A stretch of 64,000 nucleotides of DNA from Silanimonas lenta DSM 16282. Its GTDB lineage: Bacteria; Pseudomonadota; Gammaproteobacteria; Xanthomonadales; Xanthomonadaceae. This document shows, one piece after another, positions 9,865 to 18,056 of the stretch. The translations under genes were made by a program, and so were the position numbers. The stretch is taken from assembly GCF_000429065.1 (NCBI RefSeq), contig NZ_KE386844.1:124001-188000 (forward strand). The letters run 5' to 3'. Each line of letters begins with the position of its first letter. The first letter of the stretch is position 1. Under the pieces are notes generated by a model. It made no database searches. It saw only the letters and a program-made list of their open reading frames with translations, and had not been told where the DNA came from.

Positions 9865-10959
9865 ATGAAGCGACGGGATGTGCTGCGGGGCATGGGGCTG
9901 GCGACGGCAGCGGCCGGGCTGGCGGCCTGCGCGCCCGGCGGTAACGGTGCGGCAGGCGGCGCCAGCGAGGTGCGCCTGCAGTGGAAGATGGTGACCAGCT
10001 GGCCCACCAACTTCCCCGGCCTCGGCACCGGCGCGGCGAAGCTCGCCGAGCGCATCACCCAGGCCACCGGCGGGCGCATCACGGTGAAGGTGTTCGGCTC
10101 CGGCGAGCTGGTGCCGCCCTTCGAGGTCTTCGACGCGGTGAGCCGCGGCACCGCCGAGATCGGCCACAGCGCCGCCTACTACTGGCGCGGCAAGGCCGCC
10201 GCCGCGCCCTTCTTCTGCGCCGTGCCCTTCGGCCTCAATGCCCAGGAGATGACCGCCTGGCTGCGCTTCGGCGGCGGGCTGGAGCTGTGGCGGGAGCTGT
10301 ACGCGCCCTTCAACCTCGTGCCCTTCCCTGCCGGCAACACCGGGGTGCAGCTGGCCGGCTGGTTCCGCAAACCCATCGAGGGGGTGGCCGACCTCCGAGG
10401 TCTTAAGATGCGCATCCCCGGCCTCGGCGGCGACGTGATGCAGGCCTTGGGCGCGGTGCCGGTGAACCTGCCGGGGGCCGAGATCTTCACCAGCCTGCAG
10501 AGCGGTGCCATCGACGCCGCGGAATGGGTGGGCCCGTACAACGACCTCGCCTTCGGCCTGCACCGGGTGGCGAAGTACGCCTACTACCCGGGCTGGCAGG
10601 AGCCCGGCCCCACGCTCGAGGCGATGTTCCACAAGCCGGCTTTCGATGCCCTGCCGGACGACCTCAAGGCGATCGTCGAGGCCTGCTGCGCGGCGGTGAA
10701 CGATGAGATGCTGGCCGAGTACACCGCCCGCAACCAGCAGGCCCTCGATCTCCTGGTGCGCGAGCATGGCACGCAGCTGCGGCGCCTGCCCGAGGACGTG
10801 CTGGTGGCGCTCAAGCGCGCCGCCGACGAGGTGCTGGAGGCGCTGGCCGGCGCCGATCCCTTCGCCCGCCGGGTCTACGACTCGATGCGCGCCTTCCGCG
10901 CCCAGGCCCAGGCCTGGCACTCGGTTTCCGAAGAGGCCTTCTACCAGGCGCGGCGCTGA
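9865..10959 (+). CDS. TRAP-type substrate-binding lipoprotein (DctP/TakP-like)
   Basis: 364 residues. The N terminus combines a Tat-like twin arginine (MKRRDVLRG) with a lipobox ending in Cys22 (GLAACAPG), so it is probably a Tat-exported lipoprotein. The mature part is a DctP-fold binding protein: WKMVTSWPTNFPG at the start, the mid-protein LRGLKMRIPGLGG characteristic of TRAP binding proteins, and EWVGPYND near the ligand site. This combination resembles the TakP (2-oxoacid) branch. AGGAGG at 9855-9860 is a strong Shine-Dalgarno. TACACT (9827-9832) may be the -10 box. No dctQ or dctM membrane component is adjacent, so its transporter must lie elsewhere or it works otherwise. Confidence 0.88.
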   Translation: MKRRDVLRGMGLATAAAGLAACAPGGNGAAGGASEVRLQWKMVTSWPTNFPGLGTGAAKLAERITQATGGRITVKVFGSGELVPPFEVFDAVSRGTAEIGHSAAYYWRGKAAAAPFFCAVPFGLNAQEMTAWLRFGGGLELWRELYAPFNLVPFPAGNTGVQLAGWFRKPIEGVADLRGLKMRIPGLGGDVMQALGAVPVNLPGAEIFTSLQSGAIDAAEWVGPYNDLAFGLHRVAKYAYYPGWQEPGPTLEAMFHKPAFDALPDDLKAIVEACCAAVNDEMLAEYTARNQQALDLLVREHGTQLRRLPEDVLVALKRAADEVLEALAGADPFARRVYDSMRAFRAQAQAWHSVSEEAFYQARR

Positions 10960-10977
10960 AGCCGCGGCGCCGGCCGG

Positions 10978-11760
10978 CTAGGGCTGGAGGTTCACCATCA
11001 CCGGGGCATGGTCGCTGGGCCGCTCCCAGGTGCGCGGCTCGCGGTCGATCATGGCCTCGGTGCAGCGCGGCAGCAGGCCTTGGGAAAGCAGCACGAGGTC
11101 GATGCGCAGGCCGAGGTTGCGGCGGAAGCCGGCGGCCCGGTAGTCCCACCAGCTGAACTCCGCGCCCTCCGGCTGCAGGGCGCGGTAGCTGTCGACGAGG
11201 CCGAGCGCGAACAGGCGGCGCAGGGCCGCGCGCTCGGCCGTCGAGGTCAGGATGCTGTCCTCGTTCCAGACCGCGGGATCGTGCACGTCGCGCTCGTCCG
11301 GGGCGATGTTGAAGTCGCCCAGCACCACCAGCGCCGGGTGGCGGCGGAGCTCTTCGGCCAGCCAGCCGTGCAGGGCCTCGAGGAATCGCAGCTTGTAGTC
11401 GTATTTCTCGCTGCCCACGGCCTGGCCGTTCACCACGTAGAGATTGACGATGCGGACCCCGCCGACCGTCGCCGCGATCACCCGCTTCTGCTCGTCTTCG
11501 AAGCCCGGGATGCCCACCTGCACCGCCTCCGGCACCAGGCCGGCCTCGCTACGGGCGAGCAGGGCCACGCCGTTGTAGGTCTTCTGCCCGGCGAACACCG
11601 AGCGGTAGCCGGCGGCGGCGAGTTCGGCGTCGGGGAAGCGGTGGTCCTCGAGCTTGGTCTCCTGCAGGGCCACCACGTCGGGGCGACGCGAGCCGAGCCA
11701 GGCCAGCAGATGCGCCTGCCGGGCATTGAGGGAATTGACGTTCCAGCTGGCGATCTTCAT
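10978..11760 (-). CDS. xthA: Exodeoxyribonuclease III (AP endonuclease)
   Basis: 260 residues of the exonuclease-endonuclease-phosphatase fold (E. coli XthA has 268). It starts MKIASWNVNSLNAR (metal-site Asn), with LQETKLED (catalytic Glu), NLYVVNG, LGDFNIAP and the terminal SDHAPVMV (Asp/His pair). It removes 3'-blocking groups and cuts at abasic sites in base-excision repair. A -10-like TACACT ends seven bases before the ATG with no Shine-Dalgarno. It converges on the TRAP-type gene with 18 bases between them. Some genomes carry two Xth paralogues, so this could be the exoA-like one. Confidence 0.95.
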   Translation of the reverse strand: MKIASWNVNSLNARQAHLLAWLGSRRPDVVALQETKLEDHRFPDAELAAAGYRSVFAGQKTYNGVALLARSEAGLVPEAVQVGIPGFEDEQKRVIAATVGGVRIVNLYVVNGQAVGSEKYDYKLRFLEALHGWLAEELRRHPALVVLGDFNIAPDERDVHDPAVWNEDSILTSTAERAALRRLFALGLVDSYRALQPEGAEFSWWDYRAAGFRRNLGLRIDLVLLSQGLLPRCTEAMIDREPRTWERPSDHAPVMVNLQP

Positions 11761-11773
11761 GGCGGGAAGTGTA
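11761..11773 (-). promoter_or_regulatory. Candidate -10 box just upstream of xthA
   Basis: TACACT (minus strand 11773-11768) matches four of six -10 bases and is separated from ATG 11760 by seven bases. The arrangement fits a leaderless or near-leaderless transcript. Confidence 0.35.
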
Positions 11774-11835
11774 GCCACTGTGCTGCACCGGCCGCCGCCC
11801 CGGGGTAGGCTTGGGCCACGCCCCACGGACCGGCC

Positions 11836-12843
11836 ATGCCTCCCTTCATTGCTTCCCTGCTGTTCCGGCTGCGACAGGACTTCCGCCTGAGCATCGTCTC
11901 GGTGTTCGGTGCCATCGGCGTGGTGGCGATCCTTCCCTTCGGCCTGCTCCGCTTCGCCCAGGGCAACTGGGCCGCGGGCACGGTCGATTTCCTGGTGGCG
12001 CTCGGCATCATGCTGCCCGCCGTCTATGCCTGGCGTGGCGGCAGCCTCGATCTCGCCGGCCTGTGGATCGCCATCAACAATACGGCGGGCAGCCTCGCCA
12101 TCACCGCCCTGCTCGGCAAGACCGGCCTGTACTGGCTGTTTCCCGCCCTGCTCTCGAACTTCTTCATCGTCCGCCCGGCGATCGCCGTCGGCCTGGCCTC
12201 GGCCGGCATCGTCGGCGCCCAGTTCCATCCGGGCATCTTCGATTCCCCGGGGCAGCGGGCCACGGTGCTGACCACGCAGTTCCTGGTGGCCCTGTTCGCC
12301 TACATCTTCGCCAAACGCACGGCCCTGCAGCGGCGCATGCTGGAGGAGATCGCCACCCTCGACCCGCTCACCGGCGCCCGCAACCGCCGTGCCATGGAGG
12401 AGGAAGTGGCGGTCGCGCTCACGGCGCATGCCCGCAGCGGCCGGCCGGTGACGCTGATGGTGCTCGACCTCGACCACTTCAAGCGCATCAACGACCGCTT
12501 CGGCCACGAGGAGGGCGACCGCGTGCTGCGCCGCTTCGTCGATCTCGTCAAGCGCAGCACCCGCGCCACCGACCGCCTGTTCCGCTATGGCGGCGAGGAA
12601 TTCGTGCTGCTCATGGAACACACCGACGAGATCGCCGTGGAACGGGCCTTCGCCAACCTGAGGCGGCGCGTGCATGCCGAGCTGCGGGCCCGCGGCGAGG
12701 CGGTCACGGTCTCGGCCGGGGCGGCCGTGCTGCGCCATGGCGAGACGCGCGAGGCCTGGTTCGCGCGCGCCGATGCCGCCCTGTACCGGGCCAAGCAGGC
12801 GGGCCGCGACCGGCTGGTGCTGGACGCCCCGCCCCCGGCTTGA
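11836..12843 (+). CDS. Diguanylate cyclase with hydrophobic N-terminal sensor
   Basis: 335 residues. Residues 20 to about 165 hold five or six hydrophobic segments (for example [17 protein letters not shown] and [15 protein letters not shown]), an integral-membrane input domain with no extracytoplasmic loop of note. The GGDEF domain follows: [31 protein letters not shown] and the intact signature GGEEF at 252-256. The I-site RATD (243-246) lies exactly five residues before it. The enzyme should therefore make c-di-GMP and be subject to product inhibition. It is a close paralogue of the next gene, with the same architecture and a shared [15 protein letters not shown]. Confidence 0.93.
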   Translation: MPPFIASLLFRLRQDFRLSIVSVFGAIGVVAILPFGLLRFAQGNWAAGTVDFLVALGIMLPAVYAWRGGSLDLAGLWIAINNTAGSLAITALLGKTGLYWLFPALLSNFFIVRPAIAVGLASAGIVGAQFHPGIFDSPGQRATVLTTQFLVALFAYIFAKRTALQRRMLEEIATLDPLTGARNRRAMEEEVAVALTAHARSGRPVTLMVLDLDHFKRINDRFGHEEGDRVLRRFVDLVKRSTRATDRLFRYGGEEFVLLMEHTDEIAVERAFANLRRRVHAELRARGEAVTVSAGAAVLRHGETREAWFARADAALYRAKQAGRDRLVLDAPPPA

Positions 12844-12874
12844 CCGGCGGCAAACGGCTGCCACCGGGCTGCGC

Positions 12875-12913
12875 TATCGTCGGCCCATGGCCTGGATGCC
12901 CTGCCGCCGATGA
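12875..12913 (+). promoter_or_regulatory. Eight-codon leader ORF coupled to the second diguanylate cyclase
   Basis: ATG 12887 opens an eight-codon frame (MAWMPCRR, stop at 12911-12913) whose TGA overlaps the ATG of the cyclase gene at 12910 (ATGA). TATCGT (12875-12880) lies exactly six bases before ATG 12887, the same spacing seen at uvrD, tdk and rsmG. The cyclase ATG itself has no clear Shine-Dalgarno, so it could be reached by translational coupling from this mini-ORF. Confidence 0.35.
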
Positions 12914-13911
12914 CCCGCCTGCTCGCCGGCCTGCGGCGACGGGCCCGCGCCGATTTCCGGCTCGGGCTCTACCTGGTGTTCGGCCTGCTGGCGGTGCTGG
13001 TACTGGCCCCGCTCGGCCTGGTGCGCCTGCTGCAGGGCAACCTGCCGCTCGCCCTGATCGATTTCGGGGTGAGCCTCGTCATCCTCGCCGCCATGGCCCA
13101 TGCCTGGCGGGGCGGCAACCTCGACCGCATCGGGCTTTCCATCACCCTGCTGGTGAATGCACTGGGCCTGCTCGCCAGCCATTTCAGCCCCGGCGGGCTG
13201 TACTGGCTGTTCCCCATCCTCATGGCCTCGGCCTTCATGGTGGGGCCGCGGCTCGCCCTGCTGCTCTGCGCTGGCGTGCTCGTCTACCTGCTGCTGGACG
13301 GCCGGGCGCTGGCACGCAGCGGCCAGCCGCTCGCCGTGCTCAGCGCGCTCGCGGTGAACGGCGTATTCGCCGCGATCTTCGCCGGCCAGTCGGGCCGCCG
13401 GCGCCAGCAGCTCGAACGCCTGGCCACCTGCGATGCACTCACCGGCGCCGAGAACCGGCGCGCCCTCGAGGCCGAGCTGGAACGGGCCATTGCCGCCTTC
13501 CGCCGCGATGGCCGGCCGGTGGCCCTGGCCCTCGTCGATCTCGACCACTTCAAGCGCATCAACGACGAGCTCGGCCATGACGAGGGCGACCGCGTGCTGC
13601 AGGCCTTCACCCGGCTGGTGCAGGGCTCGGTGCGCCGCACCGACCGCCTGTTCCGCTATGGCGGCGAGGAGTTCGTGCTGCTGATGCCGGGCACCGACGA
13701 GCTGGGCCTCGAACTCGCCATGAGCCATCTGCGCAGCCGGCTGCGCGAGGGCCTCAGGGCCGGCGGGCGCGAGGTGACGGTGTCGATCGGCGGCGCCGTG
13801 CTGCGCCCCGGCGAAGACCGCGACCACTGGTTCGGTCGCGCCGACGAGGCGCTCTACCGGGCCAAGGAACTGGGCCGCAACCGGGTGGAGATCGATCTGC
13901 CGGAGGGCTGA
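12910..13911 (+). CDS. Diguanylate cyclase, tandem paralogue
   Basis: 333 residues with the same plan as the gene at 11836: an N-terminal membrane domain (about 20-160; LYLVFGLLAVLVLAPLGLV and following spans) and a C-terminal GGDEF domain. The domain has [33 protein letters not shown]-site RRTD (242-245) and GGEEF (251-255), so catalysis and feedback inhibition are both expected. The gap to the upstream paralogue is 66 bases. The membrane domains have diverged more than the GGDEF halves, which suggests an old duplication and different input signals. It converges on pepN with eight bases between stops. Confidence 0.93.
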   Translation: MTRLLAGLRRRARADFRLGLYLVFGLLAVLVLAPLGLVRLLQGNLPLALIDFGVSLVILAAMAHAWRGGNLDRIGLSITLLVNALGLLASHFSPGGLYWLFPILMASAFMVGPRLALLLCAGVLVYLLLDGRALARSGQPLAVLSALAVNGVFAAIFAGQSGRRRQQLERLATCDALTGAENRRALEAELERAIAAFRRDGRPVALALVDLDHFKRINDELGHDEGDRVLQAFTRLVQGSVRRTDRLFRYGGEEFVLLMPGTDELGLELAMSHLRSRLREGLRAGGREVTVSIGGAVLRPGEDRDHWFGRADEALYRAKELGRNRVEIDLPEG

Positions 13912-13919
13912 GCCGGCGC

Positions 13920-16538
13920 TCAGGCCGGCAGCCGCGCCAGCAGTTCGGCCACGTCGCGCGAGCGCTCGCCCTGCCGCAGCGGCGCCAGCGCTGCCCGCGC
14001 CCGCCCGGCGAAGGCCGGCGCCCAGCGCGGCAGGCCCTCGAAGGCACCGAGCAGCCGCGCCGCCACCTGCGGATTGATTGCATCGAGCAGGGCCACCTGC
14101 TCGGCCACCAGGCGGTAGCCGGCGCCGTCGGCGCGGTGGAAGGCCGCCGGGTTCGAGCGCGCGAAGCCACCCAGCAGGGCGCGCACCCGGTTGGGGTTCG
14201 CCGGCAGCCAGAGCGGGGTGGCCATCAGGGCCTGCACGGCCTCCAGGGCCTCCGGCCGGGGCCGGGTGGCCACGAGGCCGATCCACTTGTCGGTGACCAG
14301 CGGGTCATCGGCGAACTCGGCGGCGAACCGGACCCGCGCCGCCTCGGCTCCCTCCACCCCGGCATGCAGGAGGGCGCGCAGGGCGGCGAAGCGCTCGTCC
14401 ATGCCGCGCGCGCCCGCGAACAGGGCGCGGGCCGCCGCCCCGCCATCGCGGCGGGTGATCAGCGGCAGCAGGGCATGGCGCAGGCGCCGTGCCGCCATCG
14501 CGGCATCCGCAAGACCGCCGCCCGCCGCGGCCTCGAGCGCGGCGAACCGTGCCGCCAGCGCCTCGGCATGGGTCTCCGCCAGCCGCTCCAGCAGGGCCTC
14601 GCGCGCCGCCACCAGGGCCAGCGGATCGGCCACGGGCACGGCATCGGCAAGGGTGTCGATGTCGGGCAGCACGAAGCATTCGGCAACGAAGGCCGGATGC
14701 GCCGCGGCATCCCCGAGCAGAGCGCCCAAGGCAGCGAAGAGCGCGGCCTCGGCCTCCGCCGGCGCCGGGGCGGGCCTGGCGCCGGCCCGGTCCAGCAGCA
14801 CCTCGAGGGCCAGGGCCTGCAGGGCATCCCAGCGGGCGAAACCATCGCGGGCCTCGCGGACGAGGCGCCCGCGCTCGAGGGCGGTATAGGCCAGTTCCAG
14901 CCGCACCGGGGCGGAAAAGCCGAGGTTCAGCACCGGCAGCGGCTCGGCGGCCAGCCCCTCCCAGCGCAGCACATGGCGCGCATGGCGCAGCAGCAGGCCG
15001 CCGCCGGGCATGGCCTCGGCATCGTGCACGGCAGGTGGCGGCAACGCATGTCCGAAGGCATCGAGCAGGGCGAAGCGCAAGGGGATGGGCAGCGGCCCGG
15101 CCCCCGGCACGTTCGCCGGCGGCCGCTGCTCGATCCGCAGCTCGAAGCGGCCATGTTCCGCATCGAAATGCCGCTCGACGGCGAGCACCGGCGTGCCGGC
15201 CTGGGCGTACCAGGCCAGCATGTCCCTGCAGTCCACGCCGGAGGCCGCGCTGTGGGCGGCATAGAAGTCCTCCAGCGTCGCCGCACGGCCATCGTGCTCG
15301 GAGAAGTAGCGGTCCATGCCGGCCCGGAAAGCCGCCTCGCCGAGCCGGGTGTGCAGCATGCGGATGATCTCCGCACCCTTCTCGTAGACGGTGAGGGTGT
15401 AGAAGTTGTTGATCTCGCGGTATTCGGCGGGCCGCACCGGGTGCGCGAGCGCGCCTGCGTCCTCGGCGAACTGCCGGCCGCGCAGCAGGCGCACGTCCTC
15501 GATGCGTTTGAGGTCGCGGGAGTGCAGGTCGGCGGTGAACTCCTGGTCGCGGAACACCGTGAGCCCTTCCTTCAGCGAGAGCTGGAACCAGTCGCGCAGG
15601 GTGACGCGGTTGCCGGACCAGTTGTGGAAGTACTCGTGCCCCACCACCGATTCGATGGCGAGGAAATCGGCATCGGTGGCGCTGCGTTCGTCGGCGAGGA
15701 TGTAGCGGGCATTGAAGATGTTGAGGCCCTTGTTCTCCATCGCCCCCATGGTGAAGTCCTGCGCCGCCACCACGTTGAACACGCCAAGGTCATAGCAGCG
15801 GCCGAAGCGCTGCTCGTCCCAGCGCAGCGCCCGCTCCACCGCGCCGAGGGCGTAACGGCAGGGCTCCGGGTCCTCGCCCTCGACCCAGACATTGAGTTCG
15901 ATCTCCCGGCTATCGGCGCCGGTGAGCCGCTTCGAGACCCGCGCCATCGGCCCCGCGGCCAGGGCGAACAGGTAGCAGGGCGTGGGATGCGGGTTCTCCC
16001 ACACCGCCTCGTGGCGGCCGTCCTCGAGTACGCGCTCACTGATGCGGTTGCCGCCGGCCAGCAGCACCGGATAGCGCGCGCGCTCGGCGCGCAGGGTGGT
16101 GCGCCAGCGCGCCAGCACGTCCGGGCGGTCGATGAAGAAGCTGATGCGGCGGAAGCCCTCGGCCTCGCACTGGGTGAGCAGCAGGCGGCCACTGGCATAC
16201 AGGCCCTCGAGCCGGGTATTGGCCGCGGGTCGCAGCCCCACCCGGCTGCGCAGGCGGCAGCGCGCAAGCCCCTGCGCGGGGAAGACTTCGAGGCCTTCGT
16301 TCGTGAGGTGGAACTCGTCCACCGCGAGGCGGCGGCCATCCAGCTCCAGCCAGCGCAGCGCGAGCGCCTCGCCATCGAGGCGCAGGGGCGCGCCCGGCAC
16401 GTCGCAGCGCAGCGCCAGCACCGCCTCGACCTCGCTTTCCTCACGGTCGAGCTCGAACACGAGGTCCACGGCCTCCACCGTCCAGGCCGGCGGGCGGTAG
16501 TCGGCAAGGCGGACCGGGGCGGCGTCGGGATCGCGCAT
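13920..16538 (-). CDS. pepN: Aminopeptidase N (M1 family)
   Basis: 872 residues (E. coli PepN has 870). The M1 exopeptidase motif GAMEN lies near residue 264, and the zinc site HEYFHNWSGNRV with the downstream Glu in LKEGLTVFRDQEF lies near 300. The protein ends in the long helical C-terminal domain of PepN-type enzymes. There is no signal peptide, so it is a cytoplasmic broad-specificity aminopeptidase that finishes protein turnover. ATG 16538 gives a family-standard N terminus (DYRPPAWTVEAVDLVFEL). It is divergent from the PLP-dependent dehydratase gene; TATCCT about 31 bases upstream is a plausible -10 box. Confidence 0.96.
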   Translation of the reverse strand: MRDPDAAPVRLADYRPPAWTVEAVDLVFELDREESEVEAVLALRCDVPGAPLRLDGEALALRWLELDGRRLAVDEFHLTNEGLEVFPAQGLARCRLRSRVGLRPAANTRLEGLYASGRLLLTQCEAEGFRRISFFIDRPDVLARWRTTLRAERARYPVLLAGGNRISERVLEDGRHEAVWENPHPTPCYLFALAAGPMARVSKRLTGADSREIELNVWVEGEDPEPCRYALGAVERALRWDEQRFGRCYDLGVFNVVAAQDFTMGAMENKGLNIFNARYILADERSATDADFLAIESVVGHEYFHNWSGNRVTLRDWFQLSLKEGLTVFRDQEFTADLHSRDLKRIEDVRLLRGRQFAEDAGALAHPVRPAEYREINNFYTLTVYEKGAEIIRMLHTRLGEAAFRAGMDRYFSEHDGRAATLEDFYAAHSAASGVDCRDMLAWYAQAGTPVLAVERHFDAEHGRFELRIEQRPPANVPGAGPLPIPLRFALLDAFGHALPPPAVHDAEAMPGGGLLLRHARHVLRWEGLAAEPLPVLNLGFSAPVRLELAYTALERGRLVREARDGFARWDALQALALEVLLDRAGARPAPAPAEAEAALFAALGALLGDAAAHPAFVAECFVLPDIDTLADAVPVADPLALVAAREALLERLAETHAEALAARFAALEAAAGGGLADAAMAARRLRHALLPLITRRDGGAAARALFAGARGMDERFAALRALLHAGVEGAEAARVRFAAEFADDPLVTDKWIGLVATRPRPEALEAVQALMATPLWLPANPNRVRALLGGFARSNPAAFHRADGAGYRLVAEQVALLDAINPQVAARLLGAFEGLPRWAPAFAGRARAALAPLRQGERSRDVAELLARLPA

Positions 16539-16569
16539 GGTTTCGTCGGTGTGTGCGAAGGACTCCGCA

Positions 16570-16575
16570 AGGATA
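16570..16575 (-). promoter_or_regulatory. Candidate -10 box of pepN
   Basis: TATCCT on the minus strand (16575-16570), 31 bases before ATG 16538. The same hexamer in a similar context (CTATCCTTG) precedes tatA at 43402-43407. No -35 box is evident. Confidence 0.3.
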
Positions 16576-16591
16576 GCGCCCGGCCATGCCG

Positions 16592-16604
16592 CATACTGCG
16601 CGCC
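16592..16604 (+). promoter_or_regulatory. Candidate -10 box of the PLP-dependent dehydratase (leaderless start)
   Basis: CATACT (16592-16597; four of six matches) is followed by seven bases and then ATG 16605. No Shine-Dalgarno is present, which fits a leaderless transcript. Confidence 0.35.
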
Positions 16605-17627
16605 ATGCATGATCCCGCCTGCCACGTCCCGCGCTTTTCCGACCTCCTCGATGCCGCCGCCCGCCTGCGCGGCCTCGCCCATGTGACCTCGGTGCTGCGC
16701 TCGCGCTCGCTCGATGCGCTGGCCGGCTGCGAGCTCTACTTCAAGGCCGAGAACCTGCAGCGCGCCGGAGCCTTCAAGTTCCGCGGCGCGGCCAATGCGG
16801 TGTTCTCGCTCACGCCGGAACAGGCGGCGCGCGGCGTGGTGACCCAGAGTTCCGGCAACCATGGCGCCGCCGTAGCCCTCGCCTGCCGCCTGCGCGGCAT
16901 TCCCTGCACCGTGGTGGTGCCGCACAGCGCCCCGCGCATCAAGCGCGAGGCCATCGCCCGCAACGGCGCGCGCATCGTCGACTGCGAGGTCGGGCAATCG
17001 GCGCGCGACGAGGCCACCCGGGCCGTGCTCGAAGAGACCGGCGGCGAGCTCATCCACCCCTTCAACGATGCGCGGGTGATCGCCGGCCAGGGCACTGCCA
17101 CCCTCGAGCTGCTCGGCCAGGTCGAGCGGCGCGCCCGCGCCCGGGCAGGCGATGGCGACGAGCCCCGCCCCGTGCTCGACCTGGTGCTGGCCCCGCTCTC
17201 GGGCGGCGGGCTGATGAGCGGCACGGCGCTCGCCGCCCACGGCATCGACCCGCGCATCCGCGCGCTCGCCGCCGAGCCGGAGGGCGCCTGCGACGGCCAT
17301 GATTCGCTGAAATCCGGCACCCGCATCACCGGCCGCAGCGCGAACACGATCAGCGACGGGCTGCGCGCCGAGCTCGGACCGCTCACCTTCGCCATCCTGC
17401 GCGAGCACTGCGAGGACGTGCTGCTCGCCAGCGATGCCGAGACGGTGGCGGCGATGCGCCTCCTCTGGGAGCGCCTGAAGCTGGTGGTCGAACCGAGCGG
17501 CGCGGTGCCGCTCGCCGCCCTGCTCCGCCAGCGCGAACGCTTTGCCGGGCTGCGCGTCGGCATCATTCTCTCCGGCGGCAACGTCGATCTCGATGCCCTG
17601 CCCGGCCTGCTGGCCCTCGCCCCCTGA
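16605..17627 (+). CDS. PLP-dependent threonine/serine dehydratase-like protein
   Basis: 340 residues of PLP fold type II. The cofactor Lys lies in FKFRGA (about residue 57). SSGNHGAAVA and LSGGGLMSG are the substrate- and phosphate-binding loops, and LSGGNVD closes the C terminus. There is no C-terminal regulatory ACT domain, so this is a short threonine ammonia-lyase, serine dehydratase or serine racemase rather than biosynthetic IlvA. An insertion rich in Arg/Ala/Asp (about 165-180, RRARARAGDGDEPRP) is not typical. A SnoaL-like gene follows after 24 bases and may be co-transcribed. Confidence 0.88.
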   Translation: MHDPACHVPRFSDLLDAAARLRGLAHVTSVLRSRSLDALAGCELYFKAENLQRAGAFKFRGAANAVFSLTPEQAARGVVTQSSGNHGAAVALACRLRGIPCTVVVPHSAPRIKREAIARNGARIVDCEVGQSARDEATRAVLEETGGELIHPFNDARVIAGQGTATLELLGQVERRARARAGDGDEPRPVLDLVLAPLSGGGLMSGTALAAHGIDPRIRALAAEPEGACDGHDSLKSGTRITGRSANTISDGLRAELGPLTFAILREHCEDVLLASDAETVAAMRLLWERLKLVVEPSGAVPLAALLRQRERFAGLRVGIILSGGNVDLDALPGLLALAP

Positions 17628-17651
17628 TCCCTCACCCAGCCACCCGCCTCC

Positions 17652-18050
17652 ATGTCCCTCGACCTGATCCAGCGCTACTACGCCGCCTTCAATGCCGGCG
17701 ACCGTGAGGCCATGCTCGACTGCCTCGCCGACGACGTGATCCACGACCTCAACCAGGGCCCACGCGAATGCGGCAAGCCGGCCTTCCGCGCCTTCCTGCA
17801 GCGCATGGACCGCTGCTACCGCGAGCGCCTCGAGGACCTGCGCTTCCTCGTCTCGGCCGATGGCCGCCATGCCGCCGCGGAGTACGTGGTGCACGGCGAG
17901 TACCTGGCCGACGACGAGGGCCTGCCCCCGGCCCGCGGCCAGCGCTACGTGCTGCCGGGTGGCGCCTTCTTCGAGGTGCGCGAGGGCCGCATCACCCGCG
18001 TCACCAACTACTACAACCTCGAGGACTGGATCGCGCAGGTCTCGCGCTGA
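17652..18050 (+). CDS. SnoaL-like / nuclear transport factor 2 family protein
   Basis: 132 residues of a small cone-shaped alpha+beta barrel fold. IQRYYAAFNAGDREAML and CLADDVIHDLNQGP are typical of the SnoaL/ketosteroid-isomerase superfamily, and the C-terminal sheet contains GGAFFEVREGRITRVTNYYN. Members include isomerases, hydratases and many proteins of unknown role; no catalytic set is diagnostic here. It follows the dehydratase by 24 bases and converges on bioC with six bases between stops. Confidence 0.85.
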   Translation: MSLDLIQRYYAAFNAGDREAMLDCLADDVIHDLNQGPRECGKPAFRAFLQRMDRCYRERLEDLRFLVSADGRHAAAEYVVHGEYLADDEGLPPARGQRYVLPGGAFFEVREGRITRVTNYYNLEDWIAQVSR

Positions 18051-18056
18051 CCGCCC

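Noticed and set aside
14136-16604. Long plus-strand frame opposite pepN that runs into the dehydratase gene
   Set aside because: Only the part from ATG 16605 is a real protein; the upstream extension is antisense to pepN and has the His/Gln/Gly composition of shadows.
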